From contig NZ_FNID01000005.1 of the NCBI RefSeq assembly GCF_900103835.1, positions 1 to 64,000 on the forward strand: a stretch of DNA of 64,000 nt, in the 5' to 3' direction. Both the position numbers and the translations under genes were made by a program. Source of the DNA: Acetanaerobacterium elongatum. Lineage in GTDB: Bacteria > Bacillota > Clostridia > Oscillospirales > Ruminococcaceae. How positions within the stretch are numbered: the stretch's first letter is position 1; the number at the start of each line of letters is the position of its first letter. This document shows positions 16,611 through 26,067 of the stretch, one piece after another. The notes below the pieces were generated by a model that had not been told where the DNA came from, did no database searches, and was given only the letters and a program-made list of their open reading frames with translations.

Positions 16611-18335
16611 CTATCGTTTAAAGATGGTATACCCATATGGCGAAAGAGAATTACACTCAAGCCCTTCCCTAGCAAGCAGTTCCTGCCCCTGTGAGATAAA
16701 GTTGCCGATTTCAACATGCTCAGATGAAGCATTTAGTAATATTACTATCGTTTCATCCGCGTTTGCTCGTTCATAGGCATACAAGCCAGAGCCTTTTTCT
16801 GCTGAAATAGTTTTAAATCCACCTTCTATCAGTGCCTGATGCTGCTTGCGGATGGCAATCAGCCTTTGATAGAACTGAAACAGGCCGCTTTCATCCGTAC
16901 CCCAGTACATCGGGCGGCGATATTCATGCTCCAGCCTACCCGCAAGGCCTTTCTCATCACCGTAAAATACCGAAGGTATGCCGACAAAGGTCATCTGAAA
17001 TATTACCGCCAGCTTAAAGCGTGCTTTGTCTTCGCCGCAGAGGGTAAAAAAGCGTGAAACATCATGGCTGTCCAGCAAATTGAGCTGCCCGTAAAGGATA
17101 TTTTGGGTATAACGCATACGCATTGCGGTTACACGCGCGTCAAACCCATCGGCGTCAATCTGCTCAAGGGCAAAGAAATCCCGGCAGTTTTTCCGCAGAT
17201 CGTAGTTCATAGAAGAATCGAACATATCTCCCCGCAGCCACGGTTGGGCAGATTCCCAAACTTCACCAATCAGTACGCAATCGGGTTTTACCGCTTTTAC
17301 CGCTCTGCGGAAGGCGCGCCAGAAATCGAAGTTCACCTCATTGGCTACATCCAGACGCCAGCCATCGATATCAAACTCCTTTACCCAGTATCTGCCCACA
17401 TCGCAGAAGTACTGCTCCACCTCTGGGTTGGCGGTATTAAGCTTCGGCATCTTTCGCTCATACGCAAAGCAATCGTAGTTTGGAATCTCCTCGCCGTTAT
17501 CCGGCCTTACCACTGGGTATGTGAGACGGTAAAACCAGTCCTTGTAACGCGAATTCTCGCCGTTTTGCACAACATCCTCAAAGGCAAAGAAGTGCCAGCC
17601 GCAGTGGTTGAATACACCATCAATGATTACGCGGATACCGCTTTTGTGGCAGCTATCCACTAGCACCTTAAAATCTTCGTTTGTGCCGAAGCACGGGTCA
17701 ATATGGTAGTAGTCCAGCAGGTCGTACTTGTGATACTCCTCAGCCGCAAAGATGGGGTTTACGTAGATACAGTTGATACCGAGATTGAGCAGGTATGTGA
17801 TGTTATCGGCAATACCCCTCAGGGTTCCGCCATTTTGCCCCGTTGTTACAGTTGCGTTAAAATACGCCGCTTTTGCCTTTTCTGCGATGTACTCCTTTGA
17901 CGTTGCAAAGCTGTCGGGGAAGATATTGTATACTACCGCCTCCTTCAGCCATGCCGGAACTTCGGCAATATCGTTTCGATGATTAAAAGGAAACTGATAA
18001 TACTCCGAACGCTCATCCGCATGCTTTTGCGTAAACTGGTCGGCATAGTACAGAATGGTTTCTTGGCCGTCTGAAAGCTCAAAGTAATAGCAAACGCGTG
18101 TGTAGGGGGCTTCGAGCACCACTTCAAAATAATCATACAACGTGTCGCTAGCCGCAAGGCGCATAGGCTGAGATGTAAAAAGCACGGGATTAACCCGGCA
18201 GGCCCTATCGGCATAATATAGTGTACAAGCGGTTAAGTCCCCTTTAGCGGAACGTATGCGGAATACCAAATGACGTTCGTCAATGCCATGTGCATACTGT
18301 GACATGGGTATATGAAGGATTGCTTCGCGCAACAT
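16611..18335 (-). CDS. GH13 alpha-glycosidase (neopullulanase/cyclomaltodextrinase-like)
   Basis: This 574-residue enzyme cleaves alpha-1,4/1,6-linked maltodextrins. An N-terminal beta-domain (about 1-120) precedes the catalytic barrel. GH13 motifs are DGVFNH (region I), DGWRLDVANE (nucleophile Asp), GEVWE (acid/base Glu) and LLDSHDVSR (third acidic residue). No signal peptide is present, so it is cytoplasmic and acts on imported oligosaccharides. It is the last gene of malE-malF-malG-GH13, 33 bases after malG, with AAAGAGG upstream. Confidence 0.93.
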   Translation of the reverse strand: MLREAILHIPMSQYAHGIDERHLVFRIRSAKGDLTACTLYYADRACRVNPVLFTSQPMRLAASDTLYDYFEVVLEAPYTRVCYYFELSDGQETILYYADQFTQKHADERSEYYQFPFNHRNDIAEVPAWLKEAVVYNIFPDSFATSKEYIAEKAKAAYFNATVTTGQNGGTLRGIADNITYLLNLGINCIYVNPIFAAEEYHKYDLLDYYHIDPCFGTNEDFKVLVDSCHKSGIRVIIDGVFNHCGWHFFAFEDVVQNGENSRYKDWFYRLTYPVVRPDNGEEIPNYDCFAYERKMPKLNTANPEVEQYFCDVGRYWVKEFDIDGWRLDVANEVNFDFWRAFRRAVKAVKPDCVLIGEVWESAQPWLRGDMFDSSMNYDLRKNCRDFFALEQIDADGFDARVTAMRMRYTQNILYGQLNLLDSHDVSRFFTLCGEDKARFKLAVIFQMTFVGIPSVFYGDEKGLAGRLEHEYRRPMYWGTDESGLFQFYQRLIAIRKQHQALIEGGFKTISAEKGSGLYAYERANADETIVILLNASSEHVEIGNFISQGQELLAREGLECNSLSPYGYTIFKR

Positions 18336-18368
18336 AGATGATACCTCTTTAATATGTATTTATATAAG

Positions 18369-19214
18369 TCAGCCCTTTACGCCGCCAGCGGTAAGCCCAG
18401 AAACCATATGCTTCTGAATGGCAAAAAATACCACCAGAATTGGCAACGAAGCCAACAGCGAGGCTGCTGAGAATACGGGCCAGTTTCGGGTATATTCGGT
18501 GGCCTGCAACGAATAAAGCCCCGCAGCAAGCGTGTATTTTTCTGCACCTGTCATAAAAGTTACGGCGAATATATACTCGTTCCACACAAAGATGAGAACC
18601 ATTACCGCAGTGACGATAATAGAAGGCTTGGCAAGTGGCAGTACTATTTTGGTGACGATCTGAAAGTCATTGGCGCCGTCAATCTTCCCTGCCTCCTCAA
18701 TCTCCTCCGGAATGGTGTCAAAATAGCCTTTCATGTTCCACAGGCCGAAGATACCCATGGTGCCAACGTAGATGAGAATCAGTCCCTGATAAGAGTTTAC
18801 GAGCCCCATTGGTTTAAGCAAGTTATATACCGCAAACATTGAAAGAATACCCGGAAAGGCATTAAGCAGCAAAAGAATATAGAGAATTGCCTTACGCCCT
18901 ACAAACCGGCGGCGTGAAAAGGCATAGGCGGCTGGAACCGAAACGGCTATGGCCGCAACTACCGTAGCCAACGAAAGTAGACCGGTATTAAAAAGCCAAA
19001 CAAGAAACGGCTTATCAAACAGAATCATTCTATAGTTTTCAAGTGTAAGCTCTTTGGGGAAAAACGAAAAACTAGAGCTTATCACTTCGTTGTGCGCGTT
19101 CAATGAAACCGAAATGGCATACAGAATTGGCAGCAAAGCAAGCAGGCAGATAATAATCAGTATTAGATTAAGAGCGGCCAGCTTTGCACCGCGACTTATT
19201 TTTATACCGGTCAT
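18369..19214 (-). CDS. malG: Maltodextrin ABC transporter permease, MalG-like
   Basis: The 281-residue inner-membrane permease has six predicted helices and the EAA loop (EEIEEAGKIDGANDFQIVTKIVLP split around the conserved G) that contacts the ATPase. It ends HMVSGLTAGGVKG, a C-terminus typical of MalG/UgpE proteins. Its start overlaps the malF stop by four bases. The operon has no ATP-binding subunit, so a shared MsmX/UgpC-type ATPase elsewhere is needed (known for Firmicutes; inferred here). Confidence 0.93.
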   Translation of the reverse strand: MTGIKISRGAKLAALNLILIIICLLALLPILYAISVSLNAHNEVISSSFSFFPKELTLENYRMILFDKPFLVWLFNTGLLSLATVVAAIAVSVPAAYAFSRRRFVGRKAILYILLLLNAFPGILSMFAVYNLLKPMGLVNSYQGLILIYVGTMGIFGLWNMKGYFDTIPEEIEEAGKIDGANDFQIVTKIVLPLAKPSIIVTAVMVLIFVWNEYIFAVTFMTGAEKYTLAAGLYSLQATEYTRNWPVFSAASLLASLPILVVFFAIQKHMVSGLTAGGVKG

Positions 19215-20095
19215 CGGCCTTCCTCCTTTAAATCCTTGCGTGTGAAGATGGAAAGAACGATAATCATCGCAAAGATTACAATAGAAACCGCCGAGCTATA
19301 ACCAAAGTTGTTAGTAATAAATGCTTTTTCATAGACATAGGTGATTATAGTATGAATATCTGCACCTGTTTTCGCGCCCTGCTGCTGGGTGAGCAGGTAG
19401 ATGATATCAAACTGCTTGAATGTCGTAAAGGTTGACATAATAATTGCTGGTGCTACAATCGGACGTAAAAGTGGCACCGTTATTTTACCGGTTCGAGTGA
19501 AGAAGCCTGCACCTTCAAGCGTTGCACTTTCGTAATACGCCTTATCAATGCTTTGCAACGCGCCATCAATCATCATAATCATAAACGGAAGGGCAAGCCA
19601 CAGGTTTACCACTGTACAGCAGGTAAAGGCCATTACATTACCGCTAAGCCAGTTGATATTCTCAAAGCCCATTGTCCTTAACCATTGATTGAGCATACCA
19701 AACTCGGTGTTGAACATACCCATGCGCCACAACAGAATGGATACATAACCTGGCATAGCCCAAGGGAACATTAGCAAGGTTTTGTAAAGGTTCTTTAGCC
19801 TTAACCCCTCGGCGTTTAGTGCCAGTGCAATAAAAAAAGCAAGTACCACTTGAAGCATCATGTTGATTACTGTCCACAACAGGGTTCGCAAAACTGCGGG
19901 TATAAATCCGGAATCCATTACAAACAGGGCTTTTACATAGTTGTCCAGACCAATGAATGAATAGTTAAACCAGTGATAGATGTTCATATTGGTTAGTGAG
20001 ATATACCCCGTATATAGAATAGGAAACAGCACAATTAGGCCGATTACAAGCAGAGCGGGAAAAGAGTACAGATATGGCAGCAGCTTTTTCTTCAT
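19211..20095 (-). CDS. malF: Maltodextrin ABC transporter permease, MalF-like
   Basis: The 294-residue permease has six helices and the EAA motif (YYESATLEGAGFFTRTGKITVP). It pairs with MalG to form the channel. GGGAGGAG lies seven to ten bases before the start. It is separated from malE by a hairpin and overlaps malG, implying coupled translation. Confidence 0.93.
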   Translation of the reverse strand: MKKKLLPYLYSFPALLVIGLIVLFPILYTGYISLTNMNIYHWFNYSFIGLDNYVKALFVMDSGFIPAVLRTLLWTVINMMLQVVLAFFIALALNAEGLRLKNLYKTLLMFPWAMPGYVSILLWRMGMFNTEFGMLNQWLRTMGFENINWLSGNVMAFTCCTVVNLWLALPFMIMMIDGALQSIDKAYYESATLEGAGFFTRTGKITVPLLRPIVAPAIIMSTFTTFKQFDIIYLLTQQQGAKTGADIHTIITYVYEKAFITNNFGYSSAVSIVIFAMIIVLSIFTRKDLKEEGR

Positions 20096-20140
20096 GCAAC
20101 CGCTCCTCCCTTTTACAATTTACTAAGCATCATTACTTTT

Positions 20141-20178
20141 ATAAGCAGGCAATACACATCCGTGCACCGCCTGCTTAT
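20141..20178 (-). terminator. Intra-operon hairpin between malE and malF
   Basis: A perfect 10-bp stem (20141-20150 with 20169-20178) sits just after malE, with TTATAAAAG following on the minus strand. Such attenuators or mRNA stabilisers usually keep the binding protein more abundant than the permeases. Confidence 0.6.
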
Positions 20179-20190
20179 TTGCGGAAAGGA

Positions 20191-21465
20191 TTATTTCATT
20201 GCTTCAATCTGGCTAAGTGCTTCTTTCTGGGCCTTTTCGCATTCAGTCTTCGGGTCTGCGTTGTTCTTGTTTACGGCCGAAAGCATATTCTCGGTAATGC
20301 TCCACATCACGTCCATGGCGGGTACATTGGGCATGGGCACTACGTTATCGGCGGTTTTCTTCATGGCGACGATCATCTCATTAGCACTGATAGACGCATC
20401 GTCATAGCACTTGGTATTAGCTGGTGCACAGTTTGCTGCTTTCGCAAGAGCGATGCCGATATCTGGCTTTAATAGCTGCTTTAAGATGGCAGTAATCGCA
20501 TCCTTTTTGGTTTGAGCCGCCGATTTCAGTACACTTACGCCCTGTACACCAGAGAAAGGGGTAATCGGCTTATTGGTTGAATTGATGGTAGGCATTGGGG
20601 CGATACCAAGATCGATACCGGCCTTCTTTACATCGGGAACCAGCCACGGGCCGCTGATGATGGAGTGTGCTTTGCCTTCTTTAAACAGGGTAGTAACCGT
20701 ATTGTATTCACCATCTGCAGGCATGTATTTTACAAATTGCTGATGGTAGGTAACAGCATCGATCATTTCTTGCTTGTTGAGCCCCGGTTCTGCCTTATCA
20801 TTAATTATAAAGCCACCGAAACCCTGCATCCAGCCTGCAGTGTAATAAGCAGTGCTGTGCTGCTCTACATAACCGTAACTGCCGTTCTTGGTATTCGCCT
20901 TCATATAAGCAAGCAGATCGTCGGTGGTTTTTGGAACTTCCTTCATCAGTGCCTTATTGTACATAAACAGCAGGGTTTCAAAGTAGAGGGGCAGTTGATA
21001 GATATTTTCTTTGTATGTACCGGCAGGAATAGTCATAGGGATCATCGAAGAGAGGTCTTCCTTAGTAATAAAGTCGGTAATAGGAGCAAGGATACCCATC
21101 TCTGCAAACAGGCCGATTTTATCGTGTGCGAAGAAGTACATATCTGGTGCACTGGCAGGGTCGTTACCCACAAGCTTGAGCGCCTCGCTCATCTTTTCTT
21201 TACGCTCCACCTTTACCACAATATCGGGCGCGAGCTTATTGAGTTCGTCCTGAATTGTCTGAGCGATGGTGGCATCGCATTCATGCCAGATGGTAACAGT
21301 AACGGGTTCTTTTGCTTTTTCGTAAGATGCGGCTGCGGAGGATGCCACCTCGCTGGACGCGGCATTATCCGCTGATGAGGTAGCTGGTGCAGCAGACTGT
21401 GCGCACCCCCCAAACAGGGTTAACAGCATAAGTGCAGAAAGTATCACAGCAACAACTCGTTTCAT
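20191..21465 (-). CDS. malE: Maltodextrin-binding lipoprotein, MalE-like
   Basis: The 424-residue family 1 solute-binding protein has a lipoprotein signal (MKRVVAVILSALMLLTLFGGC) with lipobox LFGGC. A Ser/Ala-rich linker follows, then the two-lobe binding domain (VTVTIWHECD, YQLPLYFETLLFMYNK, ISGPWLVPDVKKAG). It delivers sugar to MalFG at the cell surface. ATG 21465 is chosen because GGAGG lies directly upstream. It is first in the operon and divergent from the LacI gene. Confidence 0.93.
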   Translation of the reverse strand: MKRVVAVILSALMLLTLFGGCAQSAAPATSSADNAASSEVASSAAASYEKAKEPVTVTIWHECDATIAQTIQDELNKLAPDIVVKVERKEKMSEALKLVGNDPASAPDMYFFAHDKIGLFAEMGILAPITDFITKEDLSSMIPMTIPAGTYKENIYQLPLYFETLLFMYNKALMKEVPKTTDDLLAYMKANTKNGSYGYVEQHSTAYYTAGWMQGFGGFIINDKAEPGLNKQEMIDAVTYHQQFVKYMPADGEYNTVTTLFKEGKAHSIISGPWLVPDVKKAGIDLGIAPMPTINSTNKPITPFSGVQGVSVLKSAAQTKKDAITAILKQLLKPDIGIALAKAANCAPANTKCYDDASISANEMIVAMKKTADNVVPMPNVPAMDVMWSITENMLSAVNKNNADPKTECEKAQKEALSQIEAMK

Positions 21466-21492
21466 AATAGCCTCCAATAATTTCGTTGTTTA

Positions 21493-21647
21493 GGAAACCG
21501 TTTTACTTTGCGTTTAATAATTAAAACGGCTTATTTCCCTATTTCGTTTATCATTATATACAATCTTACGCATTGATACAACGATTTTTTATAAATAGTA
21601 TTGATTATTTTAGGAAAACGGTGTACTATTTTAATATATCGTTTTCC
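21493..21647. promoter_or_regulatory. LacI-type operator cluster between malE and its regulator
   Basis: AAAACGG half-sites occur at about 21495-21505 (inverted, AAACCGTTTTA), 21532-21540 and 21614-21621. GGAAAACG (21613-21620) and CGTTTTCC (21640-21647) form an inverted repeat. These are good candidate sites for the adjacent LacI protein, controlling both directions. Confidence 0.6.
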
Positions 21648-21713
21648 TTACTATATACTGATATTCCATTTCATTTTTACAAAAACCACATAGAAAGGGG
21701 CATAATCCTGAAT

Positions 21714-22730
21714 ATGTCTGTCACTATTAAGGATATCGCCAGAGAAGCGGGAGTTTCCGTTTCTACCGTTTCAAAGGTAATAAACGGCTCTTCATCAATC
21801 TCTGAGGCAACCATACAGCGCGTACAGTATATTATGAAGCTGCATAACTACTACCCCAATCAACGCGCACGCAGCTTCGCGCAGCAGGCCACCCACAATG
21901 TAGTGTTCATCTCACGGTTAGAGCGGGACATTGCCTTTACCAACCCGCACATGTTCGAGATACTCTGCGGCGTACAGAAGGCTCTGGGCAAAAAAGATTA
22001 TGCCTTAACCCTATGCGGTGTGGGAGCAGAGGATGACGAGATTGCCGTAATGGAACGCATTATCGCCCAGAAGAGTGCCGACGGTATTATGATACACGGC
22101 TCAGCCATCAGTACGCGCCTGGCAGAACTCATGAACCAGACGGGTTTTCCACACATCGTTATTGGTAAGCCAGATTTCGATAGCCAGCTGTGCTGGATAG
22201 ACATCAACAACTACCTGTCAGGCGAGATTGCAACCAAACATCTTTATGACTGCGGCCGCCGCTCTCTGGCCTTTATAGCCGGTCATTTGGCAGACCAGAT
22301 TTCAGCCCACCGGCTGCAGGGGTTCAGAACCACTCTGGTACAGAAAGGGCTGCCGGTAAACCCCGATTTCATCCGTTATACAGATTCTACCAAGGATGGT
22401 AGTTTCGACGTGATGAAAGAGCTGCTTTCAGCCGGAAGCCTTCCCGACGGGGTGGTGTGCGAAAACAACAGCATTGCGCTTGGTGTTGTTAAAGCCATCA
22501 AGGCCGCCAGGCTGTCTATTCCCGATGATATTGCGGTAATCGGATTTGACGACTACCCCTTTTCTCGTATCGTAGAGCCAATGCTTTCGGTAGTTAACAT
22601 CGACGTATACGATATGGGCCTGCAGGCGGGTTCGCTGCTGGTGCGCAAGATCAAGAACCCCATGCTGCAGATACAATCCTACACCACCTTGCCGCAGTTA
22701 ATGGTAAGAGCCTCTACCGCAAAAGAATGA
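21714..22730 (+). CDS. LacI-family regulator of the maltodextrin operon
   Basis: The 338-residue protein has the LacI helix-turn-helix (VTIKDIAREAGVSVSTVSKVI, hinge NYYPNQRARSF) and a periplasmic-binding-protein-like effector domain (SADGIMIHGS, PDGVVCENNSIALGVVKA, AVIGFDDYPFSRIV). It probably represses the divergent malEFG-GH13 operon until a malto-oligosaccharide binds; the effector is inferred from context. Translation is taken from ATG 21714, where the HTH begins; AAAGGGG is somewhat far upstream (about 13 bases). Confidence 0.92.
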   Translation: MSVTIKDIAREAGVSVSTVSKVINGSSSISEATIQRVQYIMKLHNYYPNQRARSFAQQATHNVVFISRLERDIAFTNPHMFEILCGVQKALGKKDYALTLCGVGAEDDEIAVMERIIAQKSADGIMIHGSAISTRLAELMNQTGFPHIVIGKPDFDSQLCWIDINNYLSGEIATKHLYDCGRRSLAFIAGHLADQISAHRLQGFRTTLVQKGLPVNPDFIRYTDSTKDGSFDVMKELLSAGSLPDGVVCENNSIALGVVKAIKAARLSIPDDIAVIGFDDYPFSRIVEPMLSVVNIDVYDMGLQAGSLLVRKIKNPMLQIQSYTTLPQLMVRASTAKE

Positions 22731-22740
22731 CTGATAACAA

Positions 22741-22782
22741 AAACGCCTTGATTCCCGCTGCATTGCGACAAACAAGGTGTTT
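22741..22782. terminator. Bidirectional terminator
   Basis: AAACGCCTTG (22741-22750) pairs with CAAGGTGTTT (22773-22782) between two convergent genes, with T-rich flanks. Confidence 0.65.
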
Positions 22783-22796
22783 ATCTTTCTAATTTT

Positions 22797-23714
22797 TCAT
22801 GGCAGTTTCTTCCCTGCAGCCAGATAGAGTGCGTACCACTCTTCGCGGGTAAGTGTAATATCCGAGGCTTTGCAAATTTCCCGAAGCCGCTCGCGGTTGG
22901 TAGTACCCACAATAGGCTGAATTTTTGCCGGATGCCGCAGTATCCACGCAATGGCGATGGCGTTGTTCGTCACGTTATATTTTTCCGCCAGCTCGTCAAG
23001 CACCCGGTTGAGCTCGGGGTACTTCTCGCTGCCCAGGAATATGCCTTCAAAGAAGCCGTACTGGAAGGGCGACCATGCCTGAATAGTAATATCGTGCAAA
23101 CGGCAGTAATCCAGTACCGCACCGTCGCGGTTTATACCAGCCTCGTTGTGCATGTTCACGTTCAGCCCCGCGTCTATCATCCCGCAGCTGGCAATACTCA
23201 GCTGCAGCTGGTTAATCAACAAGCGGCTCTCGCAGTATTGGTTCAGCAACTCAATCTGGTAAGGGTTGTGGTTGCTAACGCCGAAATACCGTACCTTGCC
23301 GCTCTCTTTTAAAACGCGAAAGGCCTCGGCAACCTCCTCAGGCTCCATCAGTGCGTCTGGGCGATGTAACAGCAGGATATCGACATAATCGGTGTTTAGT
23401 CGTCTGAGGCTACCCTCTACTGATTTCAGAATGTGTTCCTTTGAAAAATCATAACAGCAACCCGGACGGATGGCACACTTGGTTTGTAATATCATCTGCT
23501 CCCGGATGCCACTGTTCATCCCCACTACCTTGGCAAATATCGCCTCTGCCTCGCCGCGGCCGTAAACATCGGCATGGTCAAAGAAGTTTACCCCAAGCTC
23601 CATAGAGGTGCGTATCAGGCGCTCTGCCTCGGCAGGTTCCATCTTCGGAAGCCGCATACAGCCAAGACCTATCTCCGGTGCCGAAATAGTGCTGCCTAGC
23701 ATCAAATTCTTCAT
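22797..23714 (-). CDS. Aldo/keto reductase
   Basis: The 305-residue NAD(P)H-dependent oxidoreductase has the AKR barrel and catalytic tetrad region: FDHADVYGRGEAE (Asp, Tyr), TKCAIR (Lys region) and LLLHRPD (His). It resembles the YdhF-like AKR subgroup (VRYFGVSNHNPYQIELL). The ATG at 23714 with AGGAG at seven bases is chosen over the longer frame. It lies 33 bases downstream of a short-chain dehydrogenase gene; the shared substrate is unknown, possibly a sugar derivative. Confidence 0.9.
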   Translation of the reverse strand: MKNLMLGSTISAPEIGLGCMRLPKMEPAEAERLIRTSMELGVNFFDHADVYGRGEAEAIFAKVVGMNSGIREQMILQTKCAIRPGCCYDFSKEHILKSVEGSLRRLNTDYVDILLLHRPDALMEPEEVAEAFRVLKESGKVRYFGVSNHNPYQIELLNQYCESRLLINQLQLSIASCGMIDAGLNVNMHNEAGINRDGAVLDYCRLHDITIQAWSPFQYGFFEGIFLGSEKYPELNRVLDELAEKYNVTNNAIAIAWILRHPAKIQPIVGTTNRERLREICKASDITLTREEWYALYLAAGKKLP

Positions 23715-23747
23715 TTTATTACTCCTTTTGTGTTGCATGCTGCATTA

Positions 23748-24524
23748 TTACGGCTGATAAGACCAGCCCTCGTCGTTGTGGTAAATCATGCGCTTGGTCA
23801 TGCCGCCATCCACCGTAATGTTTTCGCCGGTGATAAAGGCGGCATCATCACTGCACAGAAACAGCACTGTTTTGGCGATATCCTGCGGTACACCGACGCG
23901 GTGCACGGGGTGCTGTAACTGATCGGGTTCGGAATGCTCGGGTGATAAAGCGGCATCGCTTTGATAGGCACCCGTTTCAATCCATCCGGGGCTGATTGCA
24001 TTTACCCTCACCCTGCCCGCTAAACTGACCGCCATCGCGTGGGTAAGTGCGCTGATACCGCCCTTTGCCGCCGTATAGCTCTCGGTATCGCTCTGGGACA
24101 TGAAGGCGCGGGTGGATGCGATATTCACCACCGAGGCTCCCGTGGCAAAGGAACCATTCAACAGCTTTGTGAGGTAATAAGGGGCAGCCACACCCAAGCG
24201 AAGCACATAATCAAAATCCTCAAATCCACAGCCGGATAGGAGACCTTTTTTGCTTAAGCAGGCGTTGTTAATCAGGTAATCCACTCGCCCGAAACGGCGA
24301 AGTACCTCACCGGAGAAGACCTCGATTACTTCCTTTTGAGCGATATCGCCATGCATAAACAAAATACGTTCCGTGCCATAGCGGGCGACAAGCTTTTTGC
24401 CGGAGTAGGCATCTATGTCTATGATTGCTACATTCGCACCCGCCAGCAAAAACTCCTCGGCGATACAGCGGCCTATGCCGTTCGCGCCCCCTGTAATTAC
24501 GCACACCTTGCCGTTAAAGTTCAT
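23748..24524 (-). CDS. Short-chain dehydrogenase/reductase
   Basis: The 258-residue classical SDR has the nucleotide-binding TGGANGIG motif (11-18), an acidic residue after beta-2 (IIDIDAYS, suggesting NAD preference), an N-N-A motif, catalytic Ser and YTAAK. GSGASV is replaced by ATGASVVNIAS. The C-terminus has the common ITVDGGMTKRMIY. It lies 19 bases after the upstream membrane-protein gene and precedes the aldo/keto reductase. Its substrate is unknown. Confidence 0.9.
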   Translation of the reverse strand: MNFNGKVCVITGGANGIGRCIAEEFLLAGANVAIIDIDAYSGKKLVARYGTERILFMHGDIAQKEVIEVFSGEVLRRFGRVDYLINNACLSKKGLLSGCGFEDFDYVLRLGVAAPYYLTKLLNGSFATGASVVNIASTRAFMSQSDTESYTAAKGGISALTHAMAVSLAGRVRVNAISPGWIETGAYQSDAALSPEHSEPDQLQHPVHRVGVPQDIAKTVLFLCSDDAAFITGENITVDGGMTKRMIYHNDEGWSYQP

Positions 24525-24543
24525 ATTCCTGCTCCATTCAACA

Positions 24544-25812
24544 TCAGAAAGTATTCTTGCTCTGCCCTACAGAACCGAGGTTCCCGTTCACCACACTCTT
24601 TAAGGTGAGCTCATACCCGGTGCCGCTTTCGGCATACTCCAGCACGGTATCGGCCTTTTGGTAGACGCCGCTGTTGCCGAACATCTCCTTCTCGCCGTAC
24701 CATTTTGCACCGGTAGCGTATTTTACAATGTAGCTGCCCTGATCCAGATCGGTTTGTATTGAATCGCCGCTGCGGATAAACAAGGTTTTCACAAGGCCGC
24801 CGCTGGCAGAGTAAATCTTAATATAGGTGGGGTTGCCGGAAGCGGTATTGATTTTAAGAATACCAAACCCTGAACCGCTGGTATTGTCGGTAAGTACTCC
24901 CGTCGCCGGATAGTCTAACGCTTTCGTTTCCGAAACGCTGCTTTCCTTAGCGGCAGATGACGTTACGCCCACCTCGCCTGCTTTCTCCGGTTTCTCGGCA
25001 GCAGAAACGGTACTTACTACAGCACTGCTTTCCTCTTTAAACTGGTAGTGCGGCGCCGTTTCAGGCAGCGAAGCCACCCAATCTCCCCTGCCAAGCGGCA
25101 GTGTAAAGGATGGGTTTGCATTGGTGTAGGTATAATCAATCGAGCCGGTAAAGCTGCCCTGCCCGTCTATGGTGCCGAATAACATGCCGTCGCTGCCCAG
25201 CGGGATTGCAAAATCCTCCATATCCGCCGGATTGCTGCCGTTGTAGGTTACAGATGTTTCTTCCATCTCAATTTTCGATTTACCCGTAGTGGTGGAATAG
25301 ACGGTACTCAGCCCTTTGAGCGTTACGGTAATATCGCCGATTTGGGTATAATCCTCTGAAACCGTAAAGCTGATAAGCGCTTCTTTTACATCAAAGGAGT
25401 TAAACTCAATCTTGCCCGCACAGGGGTAGCCTGCCATTGGCGGTTCGCTGGGTATCTCGCTTTGCACGTCAAGCGGCTCGGAGCTTACTGCGGAAGCGGC
25501 ATTATCCACCGAGGCAGGTGCGGAGGCTCCCATATCGACGGATTGGGTATCGGCTGTTTGCGCCGTCTGCAGGTGTGTTCCCGCAATATACAATCCCACA
25601 GATGCCAGAACCAGGCAGGCAACGCCGCGCATCCAGCCCTGAATACGGTAACGCTTCAACAATGCCCCGAGCGGCGGCAGGATGAGTACCGCTGCAAGCA
25701 GGATAAGCAGCCCTGCAATAAAGTAATTCATTACCCAATATACGCTTAAAAACACAAGAAAGCCAAAGACAATCCACGCCAAGACGGTTAGAACAACCGG
25801 TGTTTTTTTCAT
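24544..25812 (-). CDS. Hypothetical membrane protein with extracytoplasmic beta-domains
   Basis: This 422-residue protein has three N-terminal membrane helices (about 7-90). A Ser/Ala/Pro linker leads to a beta-rich domain (GKIEFNSFDVKEALISFTV), a second linker and a C-terminal domain (ILKINTASGNPTYIKIYSA, YIVKYATGAKWYGEKEMFG). I recall this last domain from other clostridial envelope proteins of unknown function. It is first of three genes on the minus strand with the two oxidoreductases, but a functional tie is not evident. Its ribosome site is weak. Confidence 0.75.
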   Translation of the reverse strand: MKKTPVVLTVLAWIVFGFLVFLSVYWVMNYFIAGLLILLAAVLILPPLGALLKRYRIQGWMRGVACLVLASVGLYIAGTHLQTAQTADTQSVDMGASAPASVDNAASAVSSEPLDVQSEIPSEPPMAGYPCAGKIEFNSFDVKEALISFTVSEDYTQIGDITVTLKGLSTVYSTTTGKSKIEMEETSVTYNGSNPADMEDFAIPLGSDGMLFGTIDGQGSFTGSIDYTYTNANPSFTLPLGRGDWVASLPETAPHYQFKEESSAVVSTVSAAEKPEKAGEVGVTSSAAKESSVSETKALDYPATGVLTDNTSGSGFGILKINTASGNPTYIKIYSASGGLVKTLFIRSGDSIQTDLDQGSYIVKYATGAKWYGEKEMFGNSGVYQKADTVLEYAESGTGYELTLKSVVNGNLGSVGQSKNTF

Positions 25813-26067
25813 AACTAACCAACCCTTACTTTAAAGTGAGGAGATGCGGCGCTATTTGATGGTGCCTGTTTGACTGTGTTTCTTTAACGTTATTATAGCT
25901 TTTCAGCTTAGTATATGTCAATTATTTCCGTATTATCTTCCTATGCTTGTAACGCTAATGTCACCCTCACAATCTAAAATTATGCTATAATAATACTTGT
26001 CTGATTAGAACTGAAACGCCATCGTAAGAAAGGTTGCTCAGATTGTTTTTGGGGAGGTGGCCGGGTA